Assembly: GCA_001689485.1 (NCBI GenBank)
Contig: LUJQ01000064.1
Location: 1 to 23,387 of the forward strand
Direction: 5' to 3'
Source of the DNA: Bacteroidales bacterium M6
GTDB taxonomy: Bacteria > Bacteroidota > Bacteroidia > Bacteroidales > Muribaculaceae
Length of the DNA: 23,387 nucleotides
The position numbers and the translations under genes are program-made. The notes under the pieces are model-generated. The model was not told the DNA's origin. It saw only the letters and a list, made by a program, of their open reading frames with translations, and made no database searches. Positions 22,258-23,387 of this stretch are shown in pieces (the first letter of the stretch is position 1; each line of letters begins with the position of its first letter).

Positions 22258-23021
22258 TGACCTATATTTTTGACTCCTCCTTCGAAGGGTTGCTGTGCTG
22301 CGTGTTCAACGCTTTCTCACGTCACGAACAACCCGGATTGTTGCAACGCCATGACGCACCACGGTCGCTTTTTCACGATGAATTGAACGTAATTACCGAT
22401 GGTGAACAGTCTGACAGGGTATGGAACGCTTTAATGCTGAAACTGTCACCAGGCGAATTAAATGCACTCACAACATCTTTCCTATGCGAAGACCCGGGAT
22501 TTGACACATCGTTGTTCAGGCTGATATGCCGCATATTCACCGACGGGGCGGCATGTATGCGCGATTTTTCATCGCCCGACACACTTGCAATGCTCCAAAA
22601 CGCACGTCGGGTAAACGCGGAGGCACACCGTGTGCTACAATTCATGCGTTTCCAAAAAGCCGCCGACGGCACGTATTTCGGTATGATGGAACCGGCTTAT
22701 GATGTGATGCCACAAGCCGTGGAACATTTCCGCGACCGTTTTTCCGACAGCCGGTTCATCATCTATGACCGCAGCCGCCAATATGGTTATTCATATGCTG
22801 ACGGCTCCCTGCGTCGAATCCGCCTTCCCGATGCCGAGAATTTTGCCGACGGACGTCTGCCTGACAAAATCGCCGATGCCGACGAGAAACTGTTTCAAAA
22901 GCTATGGCATACTTATTTTAAAGCAATAGCCATACCCGAACGCCGCAACCCGCGCAAACAATGTCAGGATATGCCACGGCGGTTTTGGAAATACCTTACT
23001 GAAAAGAATTTTACACGATAG
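22257..23021 (+). CDS. DUF4130 / TIGR03915-type partner of the radical SAM protein
   Basis: This 254-aa protein begins MTYIFDSSFEGLLCCVFNAF, typical of the family described as probable DNA metabolism protein (TIGR03915, DUF4130). It has a central segment RVNAEAHRVLQFMRFQKAADG, then FGMMEPAYDVMPQAVEHFRDRF, RFIIYDRSRQYGYSY, and a C-terminal part with LWHTYFKAIAIPERRNPRKQ and PRRFWKYLTE. All of these are family features as I remember them. It starts on the last base of the upstream stop codon. In other bacteria it is always found next to, or fused with, the radical SAM or glycosylase-like partner, so a joint DNA-related function is likely but unproven. No uracil-DNA glycosylase domain is fused here. 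Confidence 0.88.
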   Translation: MTYIFDSSFEGLLCCVFNAFSRHEQPGLLQRHDAPRSLFHDELNVITDGEQSDRVWNALMLKLSPGELNALTTSFLCEDPGFDTSLFRLICRIFTDGAACMRDFSSPDTLAMLQNARRVNAEAHRVLQFMRFQKAADGTYFGMMEPAYDVMPQAVEHFRDRFSDSRFIIYDRSRQYGYSYADGSLRRIRLPDAENFADGRLPDKIADADEKLFQKLWHTYFKAIAIPERRNPRKQCQDMPRRFWKYLTEKNFTR

Positions 23022-23387
23022 GGACTTGTGTTATTTATATATTAGCTCTTTAATATGCTGATAATAATTATAATAATCCAAATACATTGCACTAATAATG
23101 TACTAAATGGGGAATATAAGTACAACCAAAGACAATCATTTAAGTTTAATTTGCAGGTATTAGTTATTTTTAGTTCTATTCTTTTGCCTCGTTTTTCTTT
23201 ATTCCGGCGGTCGGCATGGGGATATAGATTGGGGCTGGTGAAAAGAAAAACTGATAGGGACTTTTCTCTTTTGCCAAGCATATATTTTGGTTTGGTTCAG
23301 TATAGATGTATATATCTAAGACCAAAACTTAGAGAGTGTTTGAATTTAAACCAAATTGAACATTAAGTGGCATAACAAACCCTCAAT
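23022..23387. other. AT-rich intergenic end of the window
   Basis: These 366 bases carry no convincing gene; open frames of 79 and 103 codons on opposite strands consist largely of runs of Ile, Tyr, Leu and Lys. A nested inverted repeat, TTTTGGT with ACCAAAA enclosing TAGAT/ATCTA, occurs at about 23286-23326 without a T run. No strong terminator after the DUF4130 gene was found. Confidence 0.5.

Noticed and set aside
23042..23366. Overlapping frames of 79 and 103 codons on opposite strands at the right edge
   Set aside because: Low-complexity Ile/Tyr/Leu/Lys sequence in AT-rich DNA, no start signals and no motifs.

Overview
The window looks like a chromosomal segment of a Bacteroidales bacterium, possibly Muribaculaceae; the order is well supported and the family is a guess. 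Support comes from a fused FeoA-FeoB iron transporter, an OmpP1/FadL-type porin, a Bacteroidetes-type tyrosine integrase, near-absence of Shine-Dalgarno sequences, and several copies of the Bacteroidetes -7 promoter element TAnnTTTG.

Positions 1 to about 9100 are the right-hand part of a prophage. From left to right on the + strand: the end of one tail reading frame, a tail/baseplate protein, a second tail-tip protein, three fibre-like proteins, and a small phospholipase C-like protein. After an AT-rich gap with a promoter-like hairpin comes the lysis cassette: holin, zinc amidase and a lipoprotein with a C-terminal membrane anchor that fits a one-protein (unimolecular) spanin. These end at two hairpin terminators. 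On the minus strand lie a 90-aa protein resembling the RNA polymerase alpha C-terminal domain, an intrinsic terminator, and the integrase. Upstream of the integrase is a cluster of short direct repeats that probably belongs to the attachment/regulatory region. The prophage is mosaic: the segment from about 2165 to 5270 (fibres plus the phospholipase-like gene) is visibly richer in GC than the phage DNA on both sides.

Positions from about 9170 to the end are host core genome. On the minus strand: iron superoxide dismutase (sodB), an OmpP1/FadL porin, an exported aromatic- and glycine-rich low-complexity protein, and an HdeD-like membrane protein. Divergent from the last is a + strand DNA-maintenance pair, mutS2 and an AlkD-like DNA glycosylase. 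Converging on it is the minus-strand feoAB gene with an exported beta-rich protein 16 bases downstream. Divergent from feoAB is a tightly coupled pair: a radical SAM protein with a helix-hairpin-helix, and its usual partner of the DUF4130 class. The pair is conserved but poorly characterised and is presumed to act in DNA modification or repair. The last 366 bases hold no gene that I can support.

No tRNA, rRNA, CRISPR array or insertion sequence was seen. The items most worth a second look are the phospholipase C-like prophage gene, the GC-rich fibre cassette with its repeats, the alpha-CTD-like protein, the putative spanin, the integrase lacking the first catalytic arginine, the exported protein behind feoAB, and the apparently leaderless radical SAM operon.
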